NCBI RefSeq assembly: GCF_008634025.1
Contig: NZ_PDCM01000002.1
Span: 3,435,001 to 3,499,000, forward strand
From: Streptomyces albofaciens JCM 4342
GTDB lineage: Bacteria > Actinomycetota > Actinomycetes > Streptomycetales > Streptomycetaceae
Direction of reading: 5' to 3'
DNA: 64,000 nt
The translations under genes were made by a program, and so were the position numbers. The notes beneath the pieces are model-generated. The model ran no database searches, was not told the DNA's origin, and saw nothing but the letters and a program-made list of their open reading frames with translations. Of the stretch, positions 8,743 to 17,239 are shown in pieces (position 1 is the stretch's first letter; every line of letters begins with the position of its first letter).

Positions 8743-10104
8743 TCAGGGGCGTGCCACTGCTGCCGGTGCCGCTGTTTCCATGCGGCTGAGGAGAGCGCCG
8801 GCGGTCCCGGCTCCCGCCGTGGTCTTGCCGCACAGTGCCTGGGTGATGTGCGTGTCCAGGGCGGCGTCGATCGGGTGGAAGCCGGACGGACCGGCGTCCA
8901 GACGCTGGTACTTCATCAGGTTGATGCCCAGCGACATCTGGCGTCGGCCGTCCTCGCTCGTCAGCGCGTAGGTGCCGGCGCCGAACGCTCCGCCGTCGTG
9001 GCCCCAGAACCGGCCGCACGTCGGCAGGTCCTGCGCGTACAGACCGAGTCCGTAGTACCTGCCGGGGATGCCCGGGACCGGGACGGTGGTCTGCATCTCC
9101 CGCAGCTCGGCGGGTGCCAGGAGTTCGCCGGTGAGCAGCGCGCGGTAGAACTGGTTCAGGTCGGCGGTGGTCGAGACCAGTGAGCCGAGAGCCCAGGCCC
9201 AGGACATGTCGTAGACGCTGTAGTCGCGCGGCGGGTCGATCCGGCCGTACAGGGCCTCGTACATCTTCGCGTGCGGACCCTTGATGTACGGGGTGCGCGG
9301 GAAGTAGGTGTGGCGCAGTCCGGCCGCGCGGATGACGTGCCGCGACAGGTACGTCTCCGCGTCCTGGCCGGTGACCTTGGTCAGGATCAGCCCGGCGAGC
9401 ACGTAGTTGGTGTTGGAGTACGAGTGCACGGCGCCGGGTTCCCCGGTCCGCGGTTCCGCCAGGCCGTACCGGACGAGTTCCAGGGGGCTGAAGTGGCGGA
9501 ACCGGTTGTCGTCGATGCTCTGCGGGTCCATGCGGCGCAGGGACGGGAAGGCGCCCGGGATGTAGTCGCCGATGCCGCTGGTGTGGTTGAGCAGCATCCG
9601 TACGGTGATCCGGCGGCCCAGGTCGCCGGGGACGACGCCGGGGAGGTAACGGGCGACCGGCGCGTCGAGTGCGATCCGGTCCCGCGCGACCTGCTGGAGG
9701 ATGCCGACCGCGGTGAACGTCTTGGTGATGCTGCCGACCCGGTGTTCCATCTGGGAGCGGACCGGGCGCCCGGTGTCGACGTCGGCGAGGCCGGCGGCTC
9801 CCCGCCATTCGTCCTCGCCGTCGCGTACGGCCGCGTAGACGCCGTACATGCCGGCCGAGTGGACCGCGGCGAGGGACCGGTCGAGTTCCTTGCGGTCGAG
9901 TTCCTTGCGGTCGAGGCCCTTGCTGATCAGGTGGTGCGAAACAGAGGCGGGGCCGGAGGTGGAGGCGGGGGCGGTGTTCGCCGCCGCCGGGGTCGCCGCC
10001 GTGGCCGTCAGCGCGAGGGCGACCGCCACGGCGGCTCCCGCGGAGCGCCATCTGGCGCAGTGGCCGCCGGGGCGGCGGAGCAGAGTGGGTATCGGTAAGG
10101 GCAT
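8743..10104 (-). CDS. Secreted serine hydrolase, beta-lactamase/DD-peptidase fold (family S12)
   Basis: 453 residues. Signal peptide of about 43 residues (Arg-rich n-region, Ala/Val core, cleavage near AAANTA). Catalytic SxxK is SITK (125-128), Tyr motif YSN (229-231), and a C-terminal HDGG triad near residue 375. These match class C beta-lactamase/DD-carboxypeptidase relatives; true beta-lactamase activity cannot be assigned. A DRKEL repeat (residues about 65-75) in the linker after the signal peptide comes from a small in-frame DNA repeat. Probably a cell-wall or ester hydrolase acting outside the cell. Confidence 0.87.
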   Translation of the reverse strand: MPLPIPTLLRRPGGHCARWRSAGAAVAVALALTATAATPAAANTAPASTSGPASVSHHLISKGLDRKELDRKELDRSLAAVHSAGMYGVYAAVRDGEDEWRGAAGLADVDTGRPVRSQMEHRVGSITKTFTAVGILQQVARDRIALDAPVARYLPGVVPGDLGRRITVRMLLNHTSGIGDYIPGAFPSLRRMDPQSIDDNRFRHFSPLELVRYGLAEPRTGEPGAVHSYSNTNYVLAGLILTKVTGQDAETYLSRHVIRAAGLRHTYFPRTPYIKGPHAKMYEALYGRIDPPRDYSVYDMSWAWALGSLVSTTADLNQFYRALLTGELLAPAELREMQTTVPVPGIPGRYYGLGLYAQDLPTCGRFWGHDGGAFGAGTYALTSEDGRRQMSLGINLMKYQRLDAGPSGFHPIDAALDTHITQALCGKTTAGAGTAGALLSRMETAAPAAVARP

Positions 10105-10211
10105 GAAGCCGGTCTCCCGTGGAGCGTCTGTGGCCCGGCGGGCGGGCCAGGCGGAATCGGACCGTACGTTCGCCGTCCGGGTAGCGGATACCAGACATCG
10201 GGCAGCGGGCA

Positions 10212-10236
10212 GCCGCGGCCGTTGTCCGGCCGCGGC
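10212..10236 (-). terminator. Perfect GC hairpin downstream of the DUF2786 gene
   Basis: GCCGCGGCCG and its exact complement around a 5-nt TTGTC loop. It lies 130 bp beyond the DUF2786 stop and about 110 bp upstream of the serine hydrolase start. No T-tract, as is usual in Streptomyces. Confidence 0.5.
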
Positions 10237-10365
10237 ATATGCGGATCATGATTCTCGCGGGCGCGGCGGGGCCCGCCATCCTCCGTGAGCAGGAGCAGGT
10301 TCCGGCCGATGCGATACGGCTCGGACACGTCGCCCGGCCCCGGCCGTCCCGAGCGGGGCGGGGGC

Positions 10366-11664
10366 CTACGCCTCCCCCCGCCTCCCCAGCCGCGCCCGGT
10401 CCGCAGCCGCCCTGCCCTGTTCCCAGCCGGCGGCGTCGCGTACGCCGCGCATGCGGACGGCGGCGGTGTCGGGAAAGAGTTCGCCGGCGGTTTCGGCCAC
10501 CGCGACTTCGCGGGCGGCCAGGACCGGGAGGAGGTCGGGGGTGCTGGTGGCGGCTTCCGAGGTCGCCTCCTCGGTGGCCGCTGCCAGGCGGGTGCGGATG
10601 CGGTCGGCGTAGGCGACGAGGAAGGTCTGGCGGAAGTCGCGGGTGCGGCGGGAGCGGCCGTGGCTGTGGTGGGCGTCTCCCGCGCGATGCATGGCGGTGG
10701 TGGCCTGGAGGAGCAGTGAGGTGTAGAGCAGTTCGGCGGCCTCCAGATCGGCCTCGAAGCCGATGAGCGTGGAGAAGGCCACGTCGCCGGACCAGACGGC
10801 CTGGCAGCGGTTGGCGGCGGCGACCGCGTCGAGCAGCAGCGCCTTCGCCTGCTCGTACGGTCCCTCGATGCCGATGCGGATGGCGGCGGGGGCGGTGGCC
10901 CGGCCGGCGCCGGGGCCCGCGCCGGCCCCGGCGTGGTCGAGCAGCGCCTCGTCGATGCTGTGCCGCGCCATCAGCTCCTGGGCCTTGGCCGACAGGGCTT
11001 CCGCTTCCTCCGGGTAGTCCGTCGCCTCGGCCTTGGCGAGCAGGCCACGGATGCGGCCGAGGAGTCGCGGCTCGGTGGGGGCGCTGCCGGTGCCCCCGGT
11101 GTCCCCGGTGCGCCCCCGTGTGGGCCGGGCGGTCGGCAGAGGGGTGATGCGGGGCAGACGCGCCAGGACTCGCAGCGCTGCCAGTACGTCGTACGTCGTC
11201 TCGAAGCGCGAGCTACGGCGACGGCGCGCCAGTTCTTCCAGATAGCCGGGCTCCGGCCCCCACCAGACATGGGCCCCGAGGTTGCGTAGCTGGGCCGCCC
11301 AGCGGGGGCCGCGGGCGCGCTCGGCCGCCCGGCCCGCGCGCTGCGACTCGGCGGCCATCGCGTCCACGACGACTGCCGTACGCGGACCGCCGCCCGTCTC
11401 CCTCCGTACGATCCGTTCCAGGTCGGCGGGCTGCCAGCCGCCCTGCCAGCAGCGGTGTACGGCGTCCTCCGCCGCCGCCAGCAGCGCGGCGCCGACGGCC
11501 TGCGGGCCCGCGGGGGCGGCCGCCAGCATCGAGGCACCGGCCTCCAGGGCGTCTTCGGCGGGCGGCCCGTCGTCGGCGTACCGGACGCTGCCGAGCACCG
11601 TGCCGACCAGTTCACGGGCCGCGGCCCGGTCCTGCTGCCGCTGTCCGTCCTTGCGCTTGCTCAC
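10366..11664 (-). CDS. DUF2786 domain protein
   Basis: 432 residues. Central segment (about 205-245) IRGLLAKAEAT...AEALSAKAQELMARHSI matches the DUF2786 helical signature seen in phage and bacterial proteins of unknown function. The N-terminal 180 residues are helical with Trp-rich patches; the C-terminal part continues with a helical domain containing a HSHGRSRRTRDFRQTF stretch. No enzymatic motif recognised; cytoplasmic. Start ATG 11664 lies at the left edge of the spacer from the L,D-transpeptidase gene. Transcribed in the same direction as that gene but separated from it by a strong hairpin. Confidence 0.82.
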   Translation of the reverse strand: MSKRKDGQRQQDRAAARELVGTVLGSVRYADDGPPAEDALEAGASMLAAAPAGPQAVGAALLAAAEDAVHRCWQGGWQPADLERIVRRETGGGPRTAVVVDAMAAESQRAGRAAERARGPRWAAQLRNLGAHVWWGPEPGYLEELARRRRSSRFETTYDVLAALRVLARLPRITPLPTARPTRGRTGDTGGTGSAPTEPRLLGRIRGLLAKAEATDYPEEAEALSAKAQELMARHSIDEALLDHAGAGAGPGAGRATAPAAIRIGIEGPYEQAKALLLDAVAAANRCQAVWSGDVAFSTLIGFEADLEAAELLYTSLLLQATTAMHRAGDAHHSHGRSRRTRDFRQTFLVAYADRIRTRLAAATEEATSEAATSTPDLLPVLAAREVAVAETAGELFPDTAAVRMRGVRDAAGWEQGRAAADRARLGRRGEA

Positions 11665-11683
11665 ATGGTCACGATACGGAGGA

Positions 11684-11715
11684 CGGGCCCCCGCCCAAGC
11701 ACCGGCGGGGGCCCG
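11684..11715 (-). terminator. Terminator of the L,D-transpeptidase gene
   Basis: 12-bp perfect GC stem (CGGGCCCCCGCC and its complement) with an 8-nt loop, 22 nt beyond the stop codon. Confidence 0.6.
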
Positions 11716-11737
11716 CTCCCGGAGGGGCGAAGGCGTG

Positions 11738-12982
11738 CTACTTCACGGCGCTGCCCGCGACCCACTCGTTCCAGTCCATGTTCCAGCCGTTGAGGCCGTT
11801 GTCCGGCTTGATGGTCTTGTCGGGGGAGTTGACCATCTGGACGACGTCGCCGATCAGCGAGTTCTGGTAGAACCAGGCGCCGTCGGTGCCCGGGTCCCCG
11901 GCGCCCTTCACGTCCTCCAGGCCGATGCAGCCGTGGCTGGTGTTGGCGTTGCCGAAGATGCCCTTGCCCCAGTAGTTGCCGTGCAGGAACGTGCCGGAGC
12001 TGGACAGGCGCATGGCGTGCGGCACGTCGGGGATGTCGTACTCGCCCTTGCCGTCGTTGTTCGTGAAGCCGACCGTGGAGCCGTCCATCCGGGTCTGCTG
12101 GTACTTCTCCGAGACGACCATCTTGCCGTTGTACGTCGGGTGGTCCTTGCTGCCCGCGGAGATCGGGATCGTACGGATGGTCTTGCCGTCGCGCACGACC
12201 GTCATCTGGTGGGTCTTGGCGTCGACCGTGCTGACCTGGGAGCGGCCGATCTGGAAGTTCACCTTCTTGTTCTGGACGCCCTTGACGCCGGGCGCGGCCT
12301 CGACGCCGTCCAGCTTCATGTCCACGCTGACCTTGGAGTTCGGCTTCCAGTAGTCCTTGGGGCGGAAGTCCAGGCGCTGGTCGCCGAACCAGTGGCCGAC
12401 GATCTCCTGGTTGCTGGTGGACGCCACCTTGATCGCGGCCTGGACGTCCTTCTTGTTCTTCACCGGCTTGTCGAAGTTGACCGACACGGGCATGCCGACG
12501 CCGACGGTGGAACCGTCCTCCGGCGTGTAGTTGCCTATGAAGCTGTTCTTCGGGGAGACCGTGGTGAAGGTCGAGTGCTCGACCGCCTTGCGGCCCTTGG
12601 AGTCGGCGGCGTGCGCGGTGATCGTGTACTTGGTCGAGCGCTCCAGCTGCTTCTTCGGCTTCCAGGAGGAGCCGTCGGCGGCGAGCGTGCCCTCGACGGG
12701 CTTCTTGTCCTCACCCGCGGTCATCCGGACGTCGGTCAGCTTGCCGCCGGTGACGCTGACCTTGGCATCGCTGTTGATGCCCGCGTCGGCCGCGCCGTTC
12801 TCCGGCGATATCTTGATCTTGGCTTCGGAGGCGTCCTTCGCCGCCGCCTCGTCGACCTTCTTGGTGTTGTCGTGGCCGCCATCGTCACCGCCGTCGCCAC
12901 CACCGCACGCTCCGAGGGTCAGCACACCCCCGAGCAGCGCTGCAGTGGCTATCAGGCCCTTGCGACGCTTGCTGTCCTTCAT
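11738..12982 (-). CDS. L,D-transpeptidase lipoprotein with Ig-like domains
   Basis: 414 residues. Lipoprotein signal with lipobox LTLGAC, lipidated Cys26, followed by a Gly/Asp-rich linker. Two Ig-like domains (about 55-250) precede a C-terminal YkuD domain whose catalytic motif is present (HGNYWG followed 14 residues later by SHGC). This is the architecture of LdtMt2-type enzymes that make 3-3 peptidoglycan cross-links, anchored outside the membrane. ATG 12982 is chosen: GGAGAG sits 7 nt upstream, better than ATG 12997. Matches the syntenic S. coelicolor lipoprotein gene (recalled as SCO4934). Confidence 0.93.
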   Translation of the reverse strand: MKDSKRRKGLIATAALLGGVLTLGACGGGDGGDDGGHDNTKKVDEAAAKDASEAKIKISPENGAADAGINSDAKVSVTGGKLTDVRMTAGEDKKPVEGTLAADGSSWKPKKQLERSTKYTITAHAADSKGRKAVEHSTFTTVSPKNSFIGNYTPEDGSTVGVGMPVSVNFDKPVKNKKDVQAAIKVASTSNQEIVGHWFGDQRLDFRPKDYWKPNSKVSVDMKLDGVEAAPGVKGVQNKKVNFQIGRSQVSTVDAKTHQMTVVRDGKTIRTIPISAGSKDHPTYNGKMVVSEKYQQTRMDGSTVGFTNNDGKGEYDIPDVPHAMRLSSSGTFLHGNYWGKGIFGNANTSHGCIGLEDVKGAGDPGTDGAWFYQNSLIGDVVQMVNSPDKTIKPDNGLNGWNMDWNEWVAGSAVK

Positions 12983-13276
12983 CACACGACTCTCCATTGC
13001 CTTGCTGCCGAACCCGGAAACCCCCGAGCCGGGCGCCGCACCGCGGACTGCCGGGCGACACCTCAGGAACGTCTGTTCCGTTTCGTCCGTTCCATACGTA
13101 GGACAGCTGTGGCAAATGACACGCAACCCCCGGACGCGGCGGGGCGTCGTCCGGGGGTGCGCGATGGGGGCCTGGGGGCGTGATGGGGGTGTGTGAGGGG
13201 AGTGCGGGCGGCGTGCGGGATGCCGGCGGGCAGGCGCGCGTCGTCGGCGACGAGCCCTCCGGCGTGCGCGGCCCGC

Positions 13277-13657
13277 TCAGAAGCGGACCCGCACCCCGTC
13301 CGCGGTCTCCGCGCCCTCGGGCTCGTCGTCCTCCGGGTAGTCCTCGTCCTCCGCGTCGTCCCCGAGGACCCACTCCGCGTCCGCGTCGTAGTCGATCTCC
13401 TCGCTGCTCCACGACGCCTGGGTCAGCTCCACCCCGGGCACGTCCTCGACCAGGTCGATGGGGTCCACGAGGTACGCCAGGGCCTCCGCCGGATCGCTCC
13501 GCACCGTTTCGCGCGCATGACCGCGCTCCTCGGTGGGCAGGGACGGGTCGGCGTCGATGTGGTCGAGTGCGGCGCCGGTCAGCCGGTCCGAGTCCGCGAC
13601 CTCCATGACCAGTTCGACATGGAGCCGGACAAACCGTGATGTCTCGTCATTGCTCAT
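13277..13657 (-). CDS. Acidic conserved hypothetical protein
   Basis: 126 residues from ATG 13657 (MSNDETSRF). The N-terminal 60 residues form an alpha/beta-looking domain; the C-terminal 45 are strongly acidic (DDAEDEDYPEDDEPEG). No family recognised. Soluble, no signal peptide. The open frame continues upstream to 13729, but that would run into the divergent surface-protein promoter. Confidence 0.65.
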   Translation of the reverse strand: MSNDETSRFVRLHVELVMEVADSDRLTGAALDHIDADPSLPTEERGHARETVRSDPAEALAYLVDPIDLVEDVPGVELTQASWSSEEIDYDADAEWVLGDDAEDEDYPEDDEPEGAETADGVRVRF

Positions 13658-13766
13658 GTCTGGGAGCGTAAGCACCAGCCGGTCCTGACTTCCCCACGAC
13701 CCGCGGCTGTCACTAACATCTGTTGTCAACGGTCAATTTACCGAGCCCACAAGGGGGATCGTTTCC

Positions 13767-14096
13767 GTGCCCGTGACCGCACGTCGACCACTGCTGACCG
13801 CCGCAGCCGCGGGATCGGTACTGCTCGCCCTGTGGTTCGTCCCGTCCGCGAACGCCACCGTCGAACACGGCGAACGGACGACGCACGCCCCCCGCTCGGC
13901 CCAACAGGACCCGGCCACCCAGCCGCAGTCCGCCGGCCAGACGCCGCAGAGCGCGCAGCGGGAGCCGGACGCGCTGCTCGCGGACACCGGCGCCTTCGAC
14001 ACCACGCCGTACGTCATCGGCGGCGCGGCCTTCCTCGGCATCGGCGCCGGCCTGGTCGGCTTCTCCGTGCGCCGTACGCGCGGCAGCGGGATCTGA
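13767..14096 (+). CDS. Small cell-wall-anchored surface protein with LAxTG sorting signal
   Basis: 109 residues. Signal peptide ends near ANA-TV (about residue 30); a low-complexity Gln/Ser/Pro stem follows (31-69). The C-terminus has a complete tripartite sorting signal: LADTG (71-75), a hydrophobic helix (82-100) and a basic tail VRRTRGSGI. LAxTG is the motif recognised by class E sortases of Streptomyces, as in chaplins. The mature protein would be only about 45 residues, so it is probably a spacer-like surface peptide. No sortase is adjacent; the sortase at 48.1 kb is of another class. Confidence 0.75.
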   Translation: MPVTARRPLLTAAAAGSVLLALWFVPSANATVEHGERTTHAPRSAQQDPATQPQSAGQTPQSAQREPDALLADTGAFDTTPYVIGGAAFLGIGAGLVGFSVRRTRGSGI

Positions 14097-14217
14097 GCGG
14101 GCTCCCAGCCGGGGCCAGGGGCGTCCGTACGGATCCCGCCTGCGAAGAGTGCCGACAGAAACCTGACGGGGACCTGGCAAAGAAGTGCCGAACCGCGCGC
14201 GGACCGGGCCGGGCGGA

Positions 14218-14238
14218 CCGGACCGCGCGCCGGTCCGG
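14218..14238. terminator. Hairpin between the surface-protein gene and hutH (convergent)
   Basis: CCGGACCG / CGGTCCGG arms, 5-nt loop, placed 50-120 bp past both stop codons. Confidence 0.4.
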
Positions 14239-14290
14239 CGCAGCGGGCCGCCCCGCCCCGCCGGACCCGCCGTCCGTCCGCTCCGGCCCG

Positions 14291-15835
14291 TCAGGCCAGT
14301 TCGCCGGTGACCTGCTCCACCGTCTCCACCAGCCGGCCGCTGCGCACGAAGTCGTACGCCGCCTCCAGGTCCGGTGCGAGGAAACGGTCCTCCCCCGGTC
14401 CCTGGACCCCCGCGGCGCGTACGGCGTCCAGCACCGCGCGGGTGGCGGGCGCCGGGGTCAGGCCGTCGCGCATCTCCACCGCCCGGGTCGCCGCGTACAG
14501 CTCGACGGCGAGCACCCGGGTCAGGTTGTCCACGGCCGTACGCAGCTTGCGCGCCGCCGACCAGCCCATGGAGACGTGGTCCTCCTGCATGGCGGAGGAC
14601 GGGATGGAGTCCACCGAAGCGGGCGCCGCCAGCCGCTTCAGCTCGCTGACCAGCGCGGCCTGGGTGTACTGGGCGATCATCAGGCCGGAGTCGACGCCCG
14701 GGTCGGCGGCCAGGAACGCGGGCAGGCCGTGCGAGCGGTTCTTGTCCAGCAGCCGGTCCGTACGGCGTTCGGCGATCGAGCCGAGGTCGGCGGCGGCGAC
14801 GGCGAGGAAGTCCAGGACGTAGGCGACCGGCGCGCCGTGGAAGTTGCCGTTCGACTCGACCCGGCCGTCCTCCAGGACCACCGGGTTGTCCACGGCGGCG
14901 GCCAGTTCGCGGCTCGCGACCAGGCGGGCGTGGTCGAGGGTGTCCCGGCCGGCGCCCGCGACCTGCGGGGCGCAGCGGACGGAGTAGGCGTCCTGGACGC
15001 GCGGCGCGTCGTCCTGGTGGTGGCCGGTGAGTCCCGAACCGGCCAGTACCTTGAGCATGTTGGCGGCCGAGGCGGCCTGCCCGGGGTGCGGGCGGATGGC
15101 GTGCAGTTCGGGCGCGAGCACCTTGTCCGTACCGAGCAGCGCCTCCAGGGAGAGCGCGGCGGTGATGTCGGCGGTGGTGAACAGGCGGGCCAAGTCGGCA
15201 CAGGCCATGATCAGCATGCCGAGCATGCCGTCGGTGCCGTTCAGGAGGGCCAGGCCCTCCTTCTCGCGCAGCTCGACCGGCGCGATGCCGTGCTCGGCGA
15301 GCAGCTCGCCGGCCGGCCGTACGACGCCGTCCGGGCCCTCCGCCTCGCCCTCGCCCATGAGCGTCAGCGCGCAGTGCGACAGCGGCGCGAGGTCGCCGGA
15401 GCAGCCGAGCGAGCCGTACTCGTGGACGACCGGGGTGATCCCGGCGTTGAGGATCTCGGCCATGGTGGCGACGACCAGCGGCCGCACGCCGGTGTGCCCG
15501 GAGGCCAGGGTCTTCAGGCGCAGGAACATCAGCGCGCGCACCACCTCGCGCTCCACCCGCGGCCCCATGCCGGCGGCGTGCGAGCGCACGATGTTGCGCT
15601 GGAGCTGGGCCCGCAGGTCCGGGCTGATGTGGCGGACGGCGAGGGCGCCGAAGCCCGTGGAGACGCCGTAGACCGGGTCCGGCTTGGCGGCGAGGTCGTC
15701 GATGACCGCGCGGGCGGCGGCGACGGCGGCCGTGGCCTCCTCGGACAGCTCGATACGGGCGGCGCCGCGGGCGACGGCGATGACGTCCTGTGCGGTCGTG
15801 CCGGACGTCCCCAGCACCACAGTGTGCATATCCAT
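14291..15835 (-). CDS. hutH: Histidine ammonia-lyase
   Basis: 514 residues. Converts L-histidine to urocanate, the first step of histidine degradation. The MIO prosthetic-group tripeptide is Cys145-Ser146-Gly147 in GSLGCSGDLAPL; most histidases have Ala-Ser-Gly here, but Ser and Gly, the chemically essential residues, are kept. Other family blocks: YGVSTGFG (56-63) and the RNIVRSH helix. Length is standard. ATG 15835 is two codons before a second ATG; a promoter (15844-15872) would start transcription within a nucleotide or two of the ATG, suggesting a leaderless message. No other hut gene is in the window, as in other streptomycetes. Confidence 0.95.
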   Translation of the reverse strand: MDMHTVVLGTSGTTAQDVIAVARGAARIELSEEATAAVAAARAVIDDLAAKPDPVYGVSTGFGALAVRHISPDLRAQLQRNIVRSHAAGMGPRVEREVVRALMFLRLKTLASGHTGVRPLVVATMAEILNAGITPVVHEYGSLGCSGDLAPLSHCALTLMGEGEAEGPDGVVRPAGELLAEHGIAPVELREKEGLALLNGTDGMLGMLIMACADLARLFTTADITAALSLEALLGTDKVLAPELHAIRPHPGQAASAANMLKVLAGSGLTGHHQDDAPRVQDAYSVRCAPQVAGAGRDTLDHARLVASRELAAAVDNPVVLEDGRVESNGNFHGAPVAYVLDFLAVAAADLGSIAERRTDRLLDKNRSHGLPAFLAADPGVDSGLMIAQYTQAALVSELKRLAAPASVDSIPSSAMQEDHVSMGWSAARKLRTAVDNLTRVLAVELYAATRAVEMRDGLTPAPATRAVLDAVRAAGVQGPGEDRFLAPDLEAAYDFVRSGRLVETVEQVTGELA

Positions 15836-15843
15836 ATTCAGGC

Positions 15844-15872
15844 ACCCTAGAAGCTGAATCCCTGGATGTCAC
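15844..15872 (-). promoter_or_regulatory. hutH promoter
   Basis: -35 GTGACA (plus-strand 15867-15872) and -10 TAGGGT (15844-15849) with 17-bp spacing, reading left. Only 8 nt separate the -10 box from the ATG. Confidence 0.55.
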
Positions 15873-15952
15873 CACTGGGTTCGCAGCGGCCCCGGCAATG
15901 CCCGCCGCCCGACCCCGTCACCGGCCGGAGCTCCGGCCACCGTACGGGCGTC

Positions 15953-17095
15953 TCACCTCCGGAACCGGCGCCGTTCCGTCGTCGAGGCGCGCTCCGGGGC
16001 GTCGGCCAGGCGTACCACCGGGTCGTCCGTACCGCCGTCCCGGCCCGCCACGACCGGGCGGCGCGAGCCGGCGCCCTTGGCCCGGTACTGGGCGGCGTCG
16101 GCCAGCCGGAACAGGCGCCGGGCGGAGCGCACCGGGCCGATCGGGTCGCCGGTCGAGGCGACGCCGACCGCGACGCCCTCGCCCAGCTCCAGCTCCGCGG
16201 CGCGGTCGCACAGCTCGGCGGCCACCTTGGCCACCTCGTCGGCCGACGGGCCCACCGTGAGCAGGCAGAACTCGTCGCCGCCGAGCCGGGCGGCGAGGGC
16301 GTCCGGGAGTATGGCGCCGCACAGGGAGAGCACCGAGCCGAAACGTTCCAGCAGCCGGTCGCCGACGGCGTGCCCGCAGGAGTCGTTGACCCGCTTCAGC
16401 CCGTTCAGATCGCACACCACCAGGCTCACCACCGCGCCGTCCCGGCGGTGCCGCTCCAGCGCCTCGTCGAGCCGCTTGTCGACCGCGCGGCGGTTGGCCA
16501 GGCCGGTCAGGGCGTCCGTGAACGCCAGCCGGCGCGCCTCCGCCAGCCGCTCCGCCTGCGCGATCCCGGCGGCGGTCACCGCGGCCAGTACGGTGGCGAA
16601 GTCCGCGTCCGCCGGTGTGAAGACCGGCTCCCCGACCGGGCGGGCCACGTACAGCTCGCCCCACGCGCGCCCGTGCAGCACGATCGGCGCGACCACGCAG
16701 CAGCCCCGGCCGCGACGGCGCAGCGCGGCCACCCGCTGGTGGTTGTACGGCCCCTCCCGGACCGGGCCGTCGGCGGTCTCGACCCACGCGCCGGGCCGGC
16801 CGCCCGCGGCCCACTGCTCGTGCAGGAATCCGACGATCTCCGGGAACTCGTGCACCGGATACGCCTCGTCCCGGGGGAACTCCTCCTCGCCCTCGGCCAG
16901 TTCACCGGCGTTGACCAGCACTTTCAGCCGGCCCAGCTCACGTTCCCAGGCGGAGATCGCCGCGAAGGAGCCCCCCAGGGCCGCCCGCACCCCCTCCGCG
17001 GCGGCGAGCACCGACTCGCGCGGCGTGTGGCTGTCCGCCATGGCCTGCGCCAGCGCCGCCACGGCCGGGAGCCTGTCGTCACCGTCGTCCGTCAC
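15953..17095 (-). CDS. GAF-GGDEF diguanylate cyclase
   Basis: 380 residues, no signal or membrane segment. N-terminal GAF-like sensor (about 20-185) and a GGDEF domain (about 190-345): FTDALTGLANRR, then intact LGGDEF (GGDEF 272-276). The active-site residues needed for cyclic di-GMP synthesis are present. The RxxD product-inhibition site expected just upstream of GGDEF is absent (PDALAARL), so the enzyme should not be feedback-inhibited there. The C-terminal 40 residues are charged and low complexity. Sits between hutH and the enoyl-CoA hydratase gene, as in S. coelicolor. Confidence 0.9.
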   Translation of the reverse strand: MTDDGDDRLPAVAALAQAMADSHTPRESVLAAAEGVRAALGGSFAAISAWERELGRLKVLVNAGELAEGEEEFPRDEAYPVHEFPEIVGFLHEQWAAGGRPGAWVETADGPVREGPYNHQRVAALRRRGRGCCVVAPIVLHGRAWGELYVARPVGEPVFTPADADFATVLAAVTAAGIAQAERLAEARRLAFTDALTGLANRRAVDKRLDEALERHRRDGAVVSLVVCDLNGLKRVNDSCGHAVGDRLLERFGSVLSLCGAILPDALAARLGGDEFCLLTVGPSADEVAKVAAELCDRAAELELGEGVAVGVASTGDPIGPVRSARRLFRLADAAQYRAKGAGSRRPVVAGRDGGTDDPVVRLADAPERASTTERRRFRR

Positions 17096-17239
17096 CGGAC
17101 CTCACATTCCGTCACCGTGCGCGCTTCGTATCACTACAGCGTAGGAACGTTCGGGACCGTTCGCCTTCTCCGGGCGGACACGGTGGGTCACGACGCCGTC
17201 GGACGGGCCGGGCTCACCCGGCACGCGCGGCGGCGGCGC

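Noticed and set aside
8743..10104. Antibiotic-resistance beta-lactamase
   Set aside because: SxxK/YSN/HDGG motifs fit the broad S12 family; nothing points specifically to beta-lactam hydrolysis.
13066..13079. GGAAC-GTCT-GTTCC inverted repeat upstream of the L,D-transpeptidase gene as a sigma-E or repressor site
   Set aside because: Arms of only 5 bp and no matching -10 spacing; too weak to claim.
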